From: Lewinellaceae bacterium
Lineage (GTDB): Bacteria > Bacteroidota > Bacteroidia > Chitinophagales > Saprospiraceae
Length of the DNA stretch: 64,000 bases
NCBI GenBank assembly: GCA_016719605.1
Contig: JADJYW010000004.1
Location: 434,001 to 498,000 of the forward strand
Direction of reading: 5' to 3'
Part shown: in pieces, positions 38,674 to 47,362 of the stretch
Layout of the letters: every line of letters begins with the position of its first letter
Position numbering within the stretch: the stretch's first letter is position 1
Made by a program: the position numbers and the translations under genes
The notes under the pieces: generated by a model
The model's input: only the letters and a program-made list of their open reading frames with translations
Told to the model about the DNA's origin: nothing
The model's database searches: none

Positions 38674-40056
38674 ATGAAAGCAACCTACAAACGCTCCTGG
38701 GCGGAACCATACAAGATAAAAATGGTGGAGCTGCTGAAAATGTCCACCAAACCCCAGCGCCTGAAAGCCATCCGGGAAGCCGGGTACAATACCTTCCTGC
38801 TCCGATCCGATGACGTGTATATTGACCTGCTGACCGATAGCGGCACCAGTGCCATGAGCGACCGGCAGTGGGCCGGCCTGATGCTGGGCGACGAAGCCTA
38901 CGCCGGCAGCAAAAACTACTACCACCTCGAAGCGGCCGTTCAGCAATACTATGGCTACAAATACCTCATTCCTACTCACCAGGGCCGGGGCGCCGAGAAC
39001 ATCCTCTCCAAAATTTTGATCAAACCCGGCGATGTGGTACCGGGCAATATGTACTTCACCACCACGCGCCTGCACCAGGAACTGGCCGGCGGTACGTTCG
39101 CCGATATCATTATTGACGAAGCGCACGATCCACTGAACGAACACCCGTTCAAGGGCAATGTTGACCTGAACAAGCTGGATGCCATCGTTCAAAAATACGG
39201 CGCCGAAAAAATTCCCTACGTCAGCATCGCCACCAACGTGAACATGGCCGGCGGGCAGCCCATCAGCATGCAAAACCTGAAGGAATTGCATGCGTACACC
39301 CGCAAACACGGCATTCGCGTGATCCACGACATGACACGGGTAGTCGAAAACGCCTACTTTATTCAAAAACGCGAAGACGGATACGAGAAGAAAAGTATCC
39401 GGGAAATCGTGAAGGAAATTTGCTCCTGTACCGACGGCGCAACCATGAGCGCCAAAAAAGACGCGTTGGTGAATATCGGTGGGTTTATGGCCACCAATGA
39501 ATGGGAGGTCTTCGAAGAAGCACGCAACCTTGTGGTAGTGTATGAGGGCCTGCACACCTACGGCGGCCTTGCCGGCCGCGACATGGAAGCCATCGCCATC
39601 GGTATCGCTGAAAGCGTGGACGACCACCATCAACACGCCCGGGTGGGCCAGGTCGAATACCTCGGCCATACGATGGAATCCTATGGTATCCCGATTGTCA
39701 AACCCATTGGCGGGCACGGCGTTTTTGTGGACGCCAGGGCATTTCTCCCACACCTGAGCCAGGACGAGTTTCCGGCCCAAACTCTGGCTGCCGAACTCTA
39801 TATTGACTCCGGTGTGCGCACCATGGAGCGCGGCATCGTGTCTGCAGGCCGCGATGCGCAAGGGCGCAACTACTACCCGAAACTCGAACTCGTGCGTTTT
39901 ACCATCCCGCGCAGGGTATATACCCAGGCTCACATGGACGTCATCGCCGAATCCACAGCGGCCGTTTATGCGCGGCGAAAGCGGATCAAGGGTCTGAAAA
40001 TGGTGTACGAGCCGAAGTACCTGCGGTTTTTTCAGGCACGGTTTGAGCGGTTGTAG
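38674..40056 (+). CDS. tpl: Tyrosine phenol-lyase
   Basis: This 460-residue PLP enzyme splits L-tyrosine into phenol, pyruvate and ammonia, and the reaction is reversible. DLLTDSGTSAMSDRQWAGLM, THQGRGAEN, the PLP lysine in SAKKDALVNIGGF (about residue 261) and VVYEGLHTYGGLAGRDMEAI are present. Two places separate tyrosine phenol-lyase from tryptophanase. FTTTRLHQE is phenol-lyase-like, and VRTMERG has the Arg that binds the phenol ring oxygen, where tryptophanase has Ile. It will often be labelled tryptophanase. It is convergent with an amino-acid permease, which could supply its substrate. Confidence 0.8.
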   Translation: MKATYKRSWAEPYKIKMVELLKMSTKPQRLKAIREAGYNTFLLRSDDVYIDLLTDSGTSAMSDRQWAGLMLGDEAYAGSKNYYHLEAAVQQYYGYKYLIPTHQGRGAENILSKILIKPGDVVPGNMYFTTTRLHQELAGGTFADIIIDEAHDPLNEHPFKGNVDLNKLDAIVQKYGAEKIPYVSIATNVNMAGGQPISMQNLKELHAYTRKHGIRVIHDMTRVVENAYFIQKREDGYEKKSIREIVKEICSCTDGATMSAKKDALVNIGGFMATNEWEVFEEARNLVVVYEGLHTYGGLAGRDMEAIAIGIAESVDDHHQHARVGQVEYLGHTMESYGIPIVKPIGGHGVFVDARAFLPHLSQDEFPAQTLAAELYIDSGVRTMERGIVSAGRDAQGRNYYPKLELVRFTIPRRVYTQAHMDVIAESTAAVYARRKRIKGLKMVYEPKYLRFFQARFERL

Positions 40057-40071
40057 GGGAGGGGTTTTTTA

Positions 40072-40140
40072 GTGTTTGGGTGTTTTAGTGCCTCCGTAAC
40101 CCAAGTACTAAAACACGGAGGCACTAAAACACCCAAACAC
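40072..40140. terminator. Perfect 26-bp inverted repeat between convergent genes
   Basis: GTGTTTGGGTGTTTTAGTGC (40072 onward, to CTCCGT at 40097) is perfectly reverse-complemented at 40115-40140, with a 17-base loop. It lies between the tyrosine phenol-lyase stop and the permease stop, so it is well placed as a bidirectional terminator. A single-arm copy occurs at 57739-57757. Confidence 0.8.
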
Positions 40141-40148
40141 CCAAACAC

Positions 40149-41456
40149 CTATTTCTTCAGCACCCAAAATACCACCACTCCCGCTCCCAGTAGTCCCAGC
40201 CCCGGCAGGGCTTGTTGGGGACGTTCGAGCAAAGTATTCAGGGCGAACGCCGCCGAGATGAGCACGAAAATCAGCGGAACTACCGGATAACCCCAGGTAT
40301 GTACCGGGCGTACGGCAGCCGGTCTTTTTCTTCTGAAAACAAAAACTGCCGCGCCGGCGAGGCCCATGAACAGGATGTCCATGAACGTGACGAAAGTGAT
40401 GATCTGATCGAACAGCCCCCGAAAAAATACCAGTACTGCTACTGCCCAAACAACCTGCACCAGCATAGCCGTCACCGGCGTGCGCCAGCGGGGGTGTACG
40501 AAGGCGAGTTGTTTGAAAAAGATACCGTCGGCGGCCATAGCAAAGTAGATGCGTGGTGCCGACATGGTGTAAATACTGATGGTACCGAAAATGGACAGGG
40601 CAATGGCGACCGCCACGGCCTTGCCGCCCCAGGGAGCCAGTTTGGACATAGCCTCGCCCGCCACGCGGGGGGTGTGGGCGATGACGTCGAGCGGCAGCAA
40701 AAACAGGTACGCCAGATTGACTAACAGGTACATAACCAGTACAATCAGCACACCGAAAAACATGGCGCGCGGCACTGTGCGCGGTGCATCTACTGCCTCG
40801 CCGGCCATATACGACGCGTGGTGCCAGCCACCCACCGAAAACAATACCCCGATGAGGCCGGTCAGCATGGCCGTGGTCAGGTTTTCCGGAACACCGTGGC
40901 GCAGCGAAAAGTCGAGTTGTACCGTCGCCGGATCAAAAAAGACAAACCCGGCGACAATGATGCCGCCGATGGCCAGCAACTTCAGTCCGGTAAAAACATT
41001 GGCCAGCCCCTGGCTGACACTGACGCCGAGGATATTTACCCCGGTCAGCACCAGCATGGTAGCGGCAGCAACGGCTGTTTTCGCGTCGCTGCTCATGTCG
41101 GGAAAGAAAATTTTCAGGTACTCGGCAAAGGCTACGCACAGTCCCGCCAGTGCGCCCGTGTTGACCACCAGCAGAATGACCCAGCCGTAGAGGAACCCCA
41201 CCATGTCGCCATACGCTTCCCGCAAATAGACATACACGCCGCCCGACTTGGGAAACATGCCGCCCAGTTCGCTGAACGTGAGCGCTCCGGTGAGCGCGAT
41301 GATCCCGCCAAGCGCCCATACCGCCAGTACCAATGTAGCGTTGGGCACGGCGCCGGCGATTTGGGCCGGCGTCACAAAAATGCCCGAACCGATGCACGAG
41401 CCTACGGCGATCATCGTCAGACCGTAGAGCGTAAGTTTTTTTTGAAGATCAGACAC
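40149..41456 (-). CDS. APC-family amino-acid permease
   Basis: This 435-residue protein has about twelve membrane helices. I use a GTG start ending at 41456 (SDLQKKLTLYGLTMIAVGSC); the frame continues upstream only through repeat DNA. The consensus GSCIGSGIFVTPAQIAG (about residues 18-34) and SELGGMFPKSGGVYVYLREA (about residues 62-81) are APC hallmarks. The LAT/YfnA-type subfamily is likely. Substrate is unknown; convergence with tyrosine phenol-lyase is only a weak hint for an aromatic amino acid. Repeats (41465-41532) occupy its upstream region. Confidence 0.87.
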   Translation of the reverse strand: MSDLQKKLTLYGLTMIAVGSCIGSGIFVTPAQIAGAVPNATLVLAVWALGGIIALTGALTFSELGGMFPKSGGVYVYLREAYGDMVGFLYGWVILLVVNTGALAGLCVAFAEYLKIFFPDMSSDAKTAVAAATMLVLTGVNILGVSVSQGLANVFTGLKLLAIGGIIVAGFVFFDPATVQLDFSLRHGVPENLTTAMLTGLIGVLFSVGGWHHASYMAGEAVDAPRTVPRAMFFGVLIVLVMYLLVNLAYLFLLPLDVIAHTPRVAGEAMSKLAPWGGKAVAVAIALSIFGTISIYTMSAPRIYFAMAADGIFFKQLAFVHPRWRTPVTAMLVQVVWAVAVLVFFRGLFDQIITFVTFMDILFMGLAGAAVFVFRRKRPAAVRPVHTWGYPVVPLIFVLISAAFALNTLLERPQQALPGLGLLGAGVVVFWVLKK

Positions 41457-41464
41457 GACGGAAG

Positions 41465-41532
41465 GGGGTTGGAAGGTTGGAGGGTTGGAGGGTTGGAAGG
41501 TTGGAAGGTTAGAGGGTTGGAGGGTTAGAGGG
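41465..41532. repeat. GGTTGGAAGGTTGGAGGG repeats
   Basis: About eight imperfect GGTTGGAR units lie upstream of the permease. Complementary copies (CCTTCCAACC) at 41704-41750 lie before the reductase gene, so the two arrays could pair across the divergent promoter region. The rest of 41457-41755 shows no gene. Confidence 0.75.
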
Positions 41533-41703
41533 TTTCTGGTTGTTTTGTCTGGGCAAAAGTACTGAAAATGCGGAGCGCCCATAGCCCCAGAAACAGGCTC
41601 CGATGGCCCGCCGATATGCAGGAGCAAGTTCGGATTTTTTTTCAAAATCACCCCCCCGAACATTGGGGAGGGAGCCCCCGTTCGCGTATGTTTGCCGAAC
41701 TGA

Positions 41704-41750
41704 AACCCTCCAACCAGAAACCTTCCAACCCTCAAACCTTCCAACCTTAC
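41704..41750. repeat. AACCTTCCAACC repeats upstream of nrdJ
   Basis: Inverted copies of the GGTTGGAA family end 5 bp before the nrdJ ATG, so they would be part of its 5' leader. Confidence 0.7.
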
Positions 41751-41755
41751 TTTTC

Positions 41756-44700
41756 ATGAATATCCTGGAACTTGCTACCACCGACCGGCGCACCGATGCA
41801 GCCGGGCGCCCCACCTATTCCCATGCTGAAGCCCTCGCTGCCGCCACCGAATACTTTGACGGCGATACCCTCGCTGCAGGCGTTTGGCTGAACAAATACG
41901 CGCTGAAGGATTCTTTCGGCAATATCTACGAGCGCACGCCCGACGATATGCACCGCCGCATCGCTGCCGAAATTGTGCGTATCGAAAACCGGTACCCAAA
42001 CCCGATGTCGGAGGAGGATGTGTACGAACTGCTGCACCGCTTCCGCTTTCTCGTGCCGCAGGGCAGCCCTATGGCGGGTATCGGTACGCCGTTCCAGGTG
42101 GTGTCGTTGTCCAATTGTTTCGTTATCGGGGTGCAGGGCAGTGCCGACTCCTACGGCGCCATCCTCAAGATGGACGAAGAGCAGGTGCAACTGATGAAAC
42201 GCCGGGGCGGCGTGGGGCAAGACCTTTCCCACCTGCGCCCCGCCGGCACGCCGGTGATGAACAGCGCCCTCACCAGTACGGGCATCCTGCCGTTCATGGA
42301 GCGCTACTCCAATTCCACCCGCGAGGTGGCGCAGGACGGGCGCCGCGGCGCGCTCATGCTCACCCTTTCGGTGCAACACCCCGACGCACCCGCGTTCGTG
42401 GATGCCAAACTTGACAACACCAAAGTCACCGGCGCCAACATTTCCCTGCGCATAGACGACGAATTCATGCAGGCTGTGCGCGAAGGCAAACCCTACCGCC
42501 TGCGCTTCCCGGTCGGCTCGCCCAAACCCACTGTTGAGCGCGAAATAAACGCCGGAGAACTCTGGAAAAAAATCGTGCACAACGCCTGGAAAAGCGCCGA
42601 ACCGGGCCTGCTGTTTTGGGATACGGTGCTGCGGGAGTCGGTGCCGGATTGTTATGCAGATTTGGGGTTCAGGACGGTATCTACCAATCCGTGCCTGACG
42701 GGTGATGCCCTCGTTGCCGTAGCAGACGGGCGCGGGCATGTTCCGATTGAGGAATTGGCAAAAATAGGCAAAGATGTTCCGGTCTATTGTTTGAACGACC
42801 AGGGCAAATTGGATATCCAACTGATGCGAAATCCGCGTTTGACCGGACAGCAGCAAAAGATTTTTAAACTCACATTAGATGACGGCTCTACCATCCGGGC
42901 AACAGCAAATCACAAGTTCCGCTTGAAAAGCGGCGCGTATCGGGAATTGGAAAATCTACAGCCGGGGGATAGCCTGATGATTTTGACAAAATTCAAGGTC
43001 CGGTGGTTAGTGAGGAGGAAACCAAGCATTATTGGTGGTTCAATGAAGGTGCTGTTCGGGCGAACAAGCAGAACCCGCCTGATGCGGCGTTTGCATTTGA
43101 GAAAAAATAGCGCCCGGCGGGTCGTTCATCAATTGACTACAGCCGAACACCACCCCGACAACCTCGAAATCATGTCGGTGGAAGCGCACAACCATTGCAC
43201 CAGGCCGAAATTGGGTGTTCGCACCCGATGTTCAAGATCAAGGCGATCCTGAAAAATTCAGCCAGTATAGCCGGCGGATGTCTGCTACCTCCGGCCTAAA
43301 AAATGGAAGGGCTTTTCAACTGACCAATGAGGTCATTTTGCAAGGCGGTTGAATTAACTGAAAAAATTGGTCGGCGTTTTTCCAAAAAGGAATGGCAGGC
43401 CTTTGCGCATGCAAACTGTTTGCCTCAGACCTTTTCAAAATTTAGAAAAGCCTCTTTTGGATCGGTGACACAACTTGCTGTCGAGGCAGCCCAAAAGGTT
43501 TGATTGGAATACCTGACCCAAGACCCACTTGTCCGAACACAACAGTGCGCTCACGAACAAGGATATGTTGCAAAAATCCAGGCAGGCGAAGTAGTGGTGC
43601 AAAAAAAATGTACCCACTGCAAACATCCATTTTGGATAAACTACCACCGCCGGGAAGTAGCATTTTGCTCCTTGCAATGCCACAATATTTCTCTAAACAC
43701 AAATCCCGTCAGTAAGGAAAAAAGAACGGTATCTGTTAATGGCATCTTCCTTCAAAAGGCTGTGGAAAACAAAAACCGCCAAATGGAGATCTTTACGCGT
43801 CTGAAATACGACTCACCGTTCCAAGAAAGGGGAAACCGCCTGCAAACAGGGCATCCCTCGGATAGGGACACGGTTTCTCGTGCGCTGAAGTCCGATGCTG
43901 CGTGCTAACCACCGGGTTGTATCCGGTGCGGGATGCGGATGTCTATGGCCGGTAGGCCAATTCTTTGCAGGCGGCTGGGCCTCCCACACCCGGGACGGCA
44001 AGGAAAAATTTGGCTACCTGAACCAGAAAAACTGTGGCGAAATACCCCTCTGCCCCTACGATTCCTGCCGCTTGCTCGCCATCAACCTGCTCAGCTACGT
44101 CCAGAAACCCTTCACGCCGGAAGCCTCTTTCGATTTTGATCTGTTCAAAAAACACGGCGCACTGGCCCAGCGGGTCATGGACGATATCATTGATCTCGAA
44201 CTGGAAAAAATCGAACAGATTCTGGCCAAAATCATCAACGACCCCGAGCCGGAGGCCGTAAAAGCGACCGAACGCGACCTCTGGCTAAAAATTCGCGAAA
44301 AGTGCGAACAAGGTCGCCGCACGGGTATCGGTATCACCGCCGAAGGCGATATGCTGGCGGCGCTCGGTATCCGTTACGGCTCCGACGAGTCACTGGATTT
44401 TTGTGAAAACCTGCACCGAACGCTTGCCCTCGCCGCCTACCGCGGTTCCGTCAACCTCGCTCGCGAGCGCGGGCCATTCCCGATTTACGACAGCAACCGC
44501 GAGCAGCAAAACCCCTTCGTACAGCGTCTGCGCGAAGCCGACCCCGATCTGTACGCCGATATGGTGCGCTACGGCCGGCGCAATATCGCCCTGCTTACCA
44601 TCGCGCCCACCGGCACCACCAGCCTGATGACCCAGACGACTTCGGGCCTCGAACCGGTGTTCCGCATTTCTTACAAACGCCGCAAAAAGGTGAACCCCAA

Positions 44701-45670
44701 CGACAAAAACGTCCGCGTGACGTTCACCGACGAGGTGGGCGACAGCTGGGAGGATTACCACGTTTTCCACATCCCGTTCCGGCAATGGCTGCTGACCAAA
44801 GGTTATGATCTGGCTGCCGTGGACAAACTGCCCGAAGCCGAGCTCCAGCACATCATCGAGCAGTCGCCCTGGTATCGCGCCTCCGCCGAAGACGTGGACT
44901 GGGTGCAAAAAGTACACCTGCAAGGCCGCGTACAAAAATGGGTGGACCACAGTATCAGCGTGACCGTCAACGTACCCGAAGATGCCACCGAAGAACTGAT
45001 CGAAAAAATATACCTCACCGGCTGGGAGGCGGGTTGCAAAGGCATGACCGTGTACCGCGAAGGCTCGCGCAGCGGCGTGTTGGTGAGCGACAAAAAGAAG
45101 GACGAGAAGAAAGACGATTTCACCGAAACCGCCGCACCTAAGCGCCCCAAAGTGCTGGACGCTGTAGTGGTTAGTTTTATGAACAACGACGAACGCTGGG
45201 TGGCTGTCGTGGGTCTGTACCAAAACCGGCCCTACGAGATTTTTACCGGCCGCGCCGTGGATTCATTCTCCATCCTGACGCAGGTTTCCGAGGGCAAAGT
45301 CATCAAGTTGAAAGAGAATGGCAAAAACCGCTACGATTTTCAGTACGAGGACAAGAGCGGCTACAAAGTCACGATCGAGGGGCTATCCCGGACATTCAAC
45401 AAGGAATACTGGAATTATGCCCGGCTCATTTCCGGCATACTGCGCCATGGCATGCCGTTGCCTTATGTGGTGGAAGTAGTAGAAAATCTGCACCTCGACA
45501 CCGCCTCGCTCAACAACTGGAAAAACGGTGTGGTACGCGCCCTGCGCAAGTTTATCCCCGACGGCACGGAACCCTCGCACAATACTTGTCCCTCGTGCAA
45601 GACCGACAATTTGGTGTACCAGGAAGGGTGTTTGCACTGCAAAAACTGCGGACACTCGGAGTGCAATTAG
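41756..45670 (+). CDS. nrdJ: Class II (adenosylcobalamin-dependent) ribonucleoside-diphosphate reductase with intein
   Basis: The extein parts total ~857 residues. N-extein 41756-42691 has LVPQGSPMAGIGTP, LSNCFVIGV, RRGGVGQDLSHLRPAG and the end RTVSTNP. C-extein 44033-45670 resumes CGEIPLCPYDSCRLLAINL, so the insertion lies exactly inside the active-site motif NPCGE. ITIAPTGTTSLM-type block APTGTTSLMTQTTSGLEP and a C-terminal zinc motif (CPSCKTDN; CLHCKNCGHSEC) follow. The enzyme makes deoxyribonucleotides with a B12 radical and needs no oxygen. No cobalamin riboswitch is seen upstream. Activity depends on removal of the intein. Confidence 0.9.
42692..44032 (+). other. Intein with HNH homing endonuclease inside NrdJ, interrupted
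   Basis: It starts at Cys1 (CLTGDALVAVADGRGHVPIE, block A). Block B follows with TANHKFRLKSGAYRELENL (TxxH type). An HNH endonuclease segment, HHPDNLEIMSVEAHN (about 43150-43195), comes next. A helical stretch (IGRRFSKKEWQAFAHANCLP, 43366 onward) and a zinc-ribbon-like CTHCKHPFW...FCSLQC (43610-43680) follow. Block F remnants are GLYPVRDADVYG and QFFAGGWASH, and the last residues are QKN before extein Cys. The length is 1,341 bp, divisible by three, yet the reading passes through all three frames and contains stops. It is either a decayed endonuclease or an error-rich stretch. The expected penultimate His is not seen. Confidence 0.85.
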
Positions 45671-45682
45671 GTGCGGGTTGCT

Positions 45683-45956
45683 TTACCGTAGTTTTTCACC
45701 GCAGAGGCGCGGAGGGGTAGTTTTTACCGAAGAGGGGTAGTTTTTACCGCAGAGATGTAGAGTACTTTTTTACCGCAGAGGCGCGGAGACGCAGAGGCGT
45801 AGAGTAGTTTTTATATAGAGAATAGACTCCGGTAAAAACTACTCTACGCCTCTGCGTCTCCGCGCCTCTGCGGTAAAAACTACCCCTCTGCGGTAAAAAC
45901 TACCCCTCTTCGGTAAAAACTACCCCTCCGCGCCTCTGCGGTGAAAAAAACGGTAG
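45683..45956. repeat. ~270-bp near-palindrome of ACCGCAGAGGCGCGGAG repeats
   Basis: The core arms, 45771-45813 and 45833-45875, are perfect 43-bp reverse complements (starting TACCGCAGAGGCGCGGAGAC). Outer arms of TAGTTTTTACCGMAGAGGGG units extend the pairing to about 45683 and 45956. The element fills the space between the convergent nrdJ and desaturase genes, so it can act as a double terminator. The same repeat family occurs at 60003-60220 and 62170-62735. Confidence 0.9.
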
Positions 45957-45967
45957 TGGCAAAAAAA

Positions 45968-47007
45968 CTACGCCACCGCGCTCGCGCGCTCCCGTCGGAA
46001 GTACTCCCGAAACGAGATCATGCGCTGCTGCTCTTCGTCCCAAAGTTTATTGAAGACACACTTCAGGCTTTCCCAGAACGTGATCTTGTTGGCGATTTCC
46101 TCAAAAACCGGGTTTTCGTGGTGGCAGCGCGCCAGTTCGTAGTTGGGCACCAGCGGGTTGAGGTGGTGGATATGGTGGTAGCCAATGTTGCCCGTGAGCC
46201 AGTGGAACAGCCTCGGCAGTTTATAGTATGTGCTGCCCTGAATAGCGGCGCGGATGTACTCCCACTGGTCTTTCCAGGCTTTGTAGGTCGTCTCGTGCTG
46301 GTGTTGCACATAAAAAAACCACACGGCGATGATGCCGAAAAACACCAGAATGGGCAGGTGTATCAGCAGCAACGCCTCGTAGCCAAGTAGCAGACCCAGC
46401 GTTGTGTAAATGACCAGCAGCAGCAGGTTGTGGCGCAGGAGCGCCTTGCGGGCGTGTTCCCAGCCTTTCATGTTGATGGACGGGATACGGCTGTGTACCA
46501 GAATATACCACGCCGGCCCGAGCACAAACAGCACCGGAGCGCTGCGGAAAATCATGTAGTTCAGCCGGCCCCAAAAACTGAGTGCCTTGAATTCGTTCAC
46601 CGTCAGCAAATTGATGTCGCCAATGTCGCGGTGCTCCCACAGGATACCGTTGTGGCCGTGGTGAAAATTGTGGCTCTTGGCCCAATAGCGGTAGGGCATG
46701 AAACTGATCAGGCTGCTGATCAGGCCGATCGTGTCGTTCGCCTTGCGGCTGGCCGTGAACGACTGGTGCCCGCAGTCGTGCTGGATAATAAAAATCCGAA
46801 CCAGAAAAATGCGTTCACCGCCGCCAGCGCCAGCGTGAGGGCGATGGATACATCCTTCAGGAAGTACATCGCAATCCAGATAGCGATAAATGGCAGAAAG
46901 GAGTTGAGGATTTGAATGACGGCCTTTTTGGTATCGGGGAGTTGGTAGGCTTTAACTATGGTGGGTAATTGCTGAAGGACGGTTGGGGGAATCGTAGGTT
47001 GTTGCAT
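45968..47007 (-). CDS. Fatty acid desaturase, frameshifted
   Basis: This ~346-residue membrane di-iron enzyme starts at the ATG ending at 47007 (MQQPTIPPTVLQQLPTIVKA). The three His boxes are HDCGH (restored after the break), SHNFHHGHNG and GYHHIHHLNPL, and membrane segments alternate between them. The break is at the A-run 46805-46809. One missing T on the coding strand separates AVNAFF from LVRIFIIQHDCGHQSF. It probably introduces double bonds into membrane lipids, as in the DesA-like family; the position of the bond is unknown. Confidence 0.87.
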
Positions 47008-47023
47008 TTTTATAAAAAATTGA

Positions 47024-47185
47024 AAATCAAAAAATAAACCCGGCACCATACCGCCGAGCATCGGCTACGCATATTTTGCTTCCTCTTTCGCCCTGCTTGG
47101 TGTTTTCACCAAGCAGCCTCGCGTAGAACCGCTTGGTGAAAACATCAGGCAGGGCGAAGGAAATCAAAAAATAAACCCGGCACCA
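47024..47185. repeat. Small element: 28-bp inverted repeat inside 25-bp direct repeats
   Basis: AAATCAAAAAATAAACCCGG (continuing CACCA) occurs perfectly at 47024-47048 and 47161-47185. Between these copies, 47087-47114 and 47131-47158 are inverted repeats with two mismatches (ends TTCGCCCTGC and GCAGGGCGAA). The left arm itself folds (CTTGGTG/CACCAAG). The 355-bp gap has no gene. The layout suggests a small mobile or recombined element. Confidence 0.75.
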
Positions 47186-47362
47186 AGTGCCGGGAGCAGC
47201 AGCAAAGGTCAAACTTTTGCGGGAACCAGTTCCTCCGGGGTTCAAAAATTTGCTGCATCGTGCCGACAATTTGAATTGAATCCAGATTCTGGCGGCTGGT
47301 CACTACAACAGCAAAAACACCAAAAGGATAATTTCCACCAAGGCGCTAACTTTCGCCCCGCC

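Noticed and set aside
38674..40056. Tryptophanase
   Set aside because: The FTTTR and VRTMERG sequences match tyrosine phenol-lyase; tryptophanase has FDTT and VEIG at these places.
41457..41755. Cobalamin riboswitch before the B12-dependent reductase
   Set aside because: The leader consists of short repeats and a purine-rich stretch; no B12-box-like sequence was seen.
43501..43503. TGA in the intein as a recoded (selenocysteine or Trp) codon
   Set aside because: The same segment also has true frame changes and other stops; no selenocysteine hairpin is evident and other genes use TGA as a normal stop.
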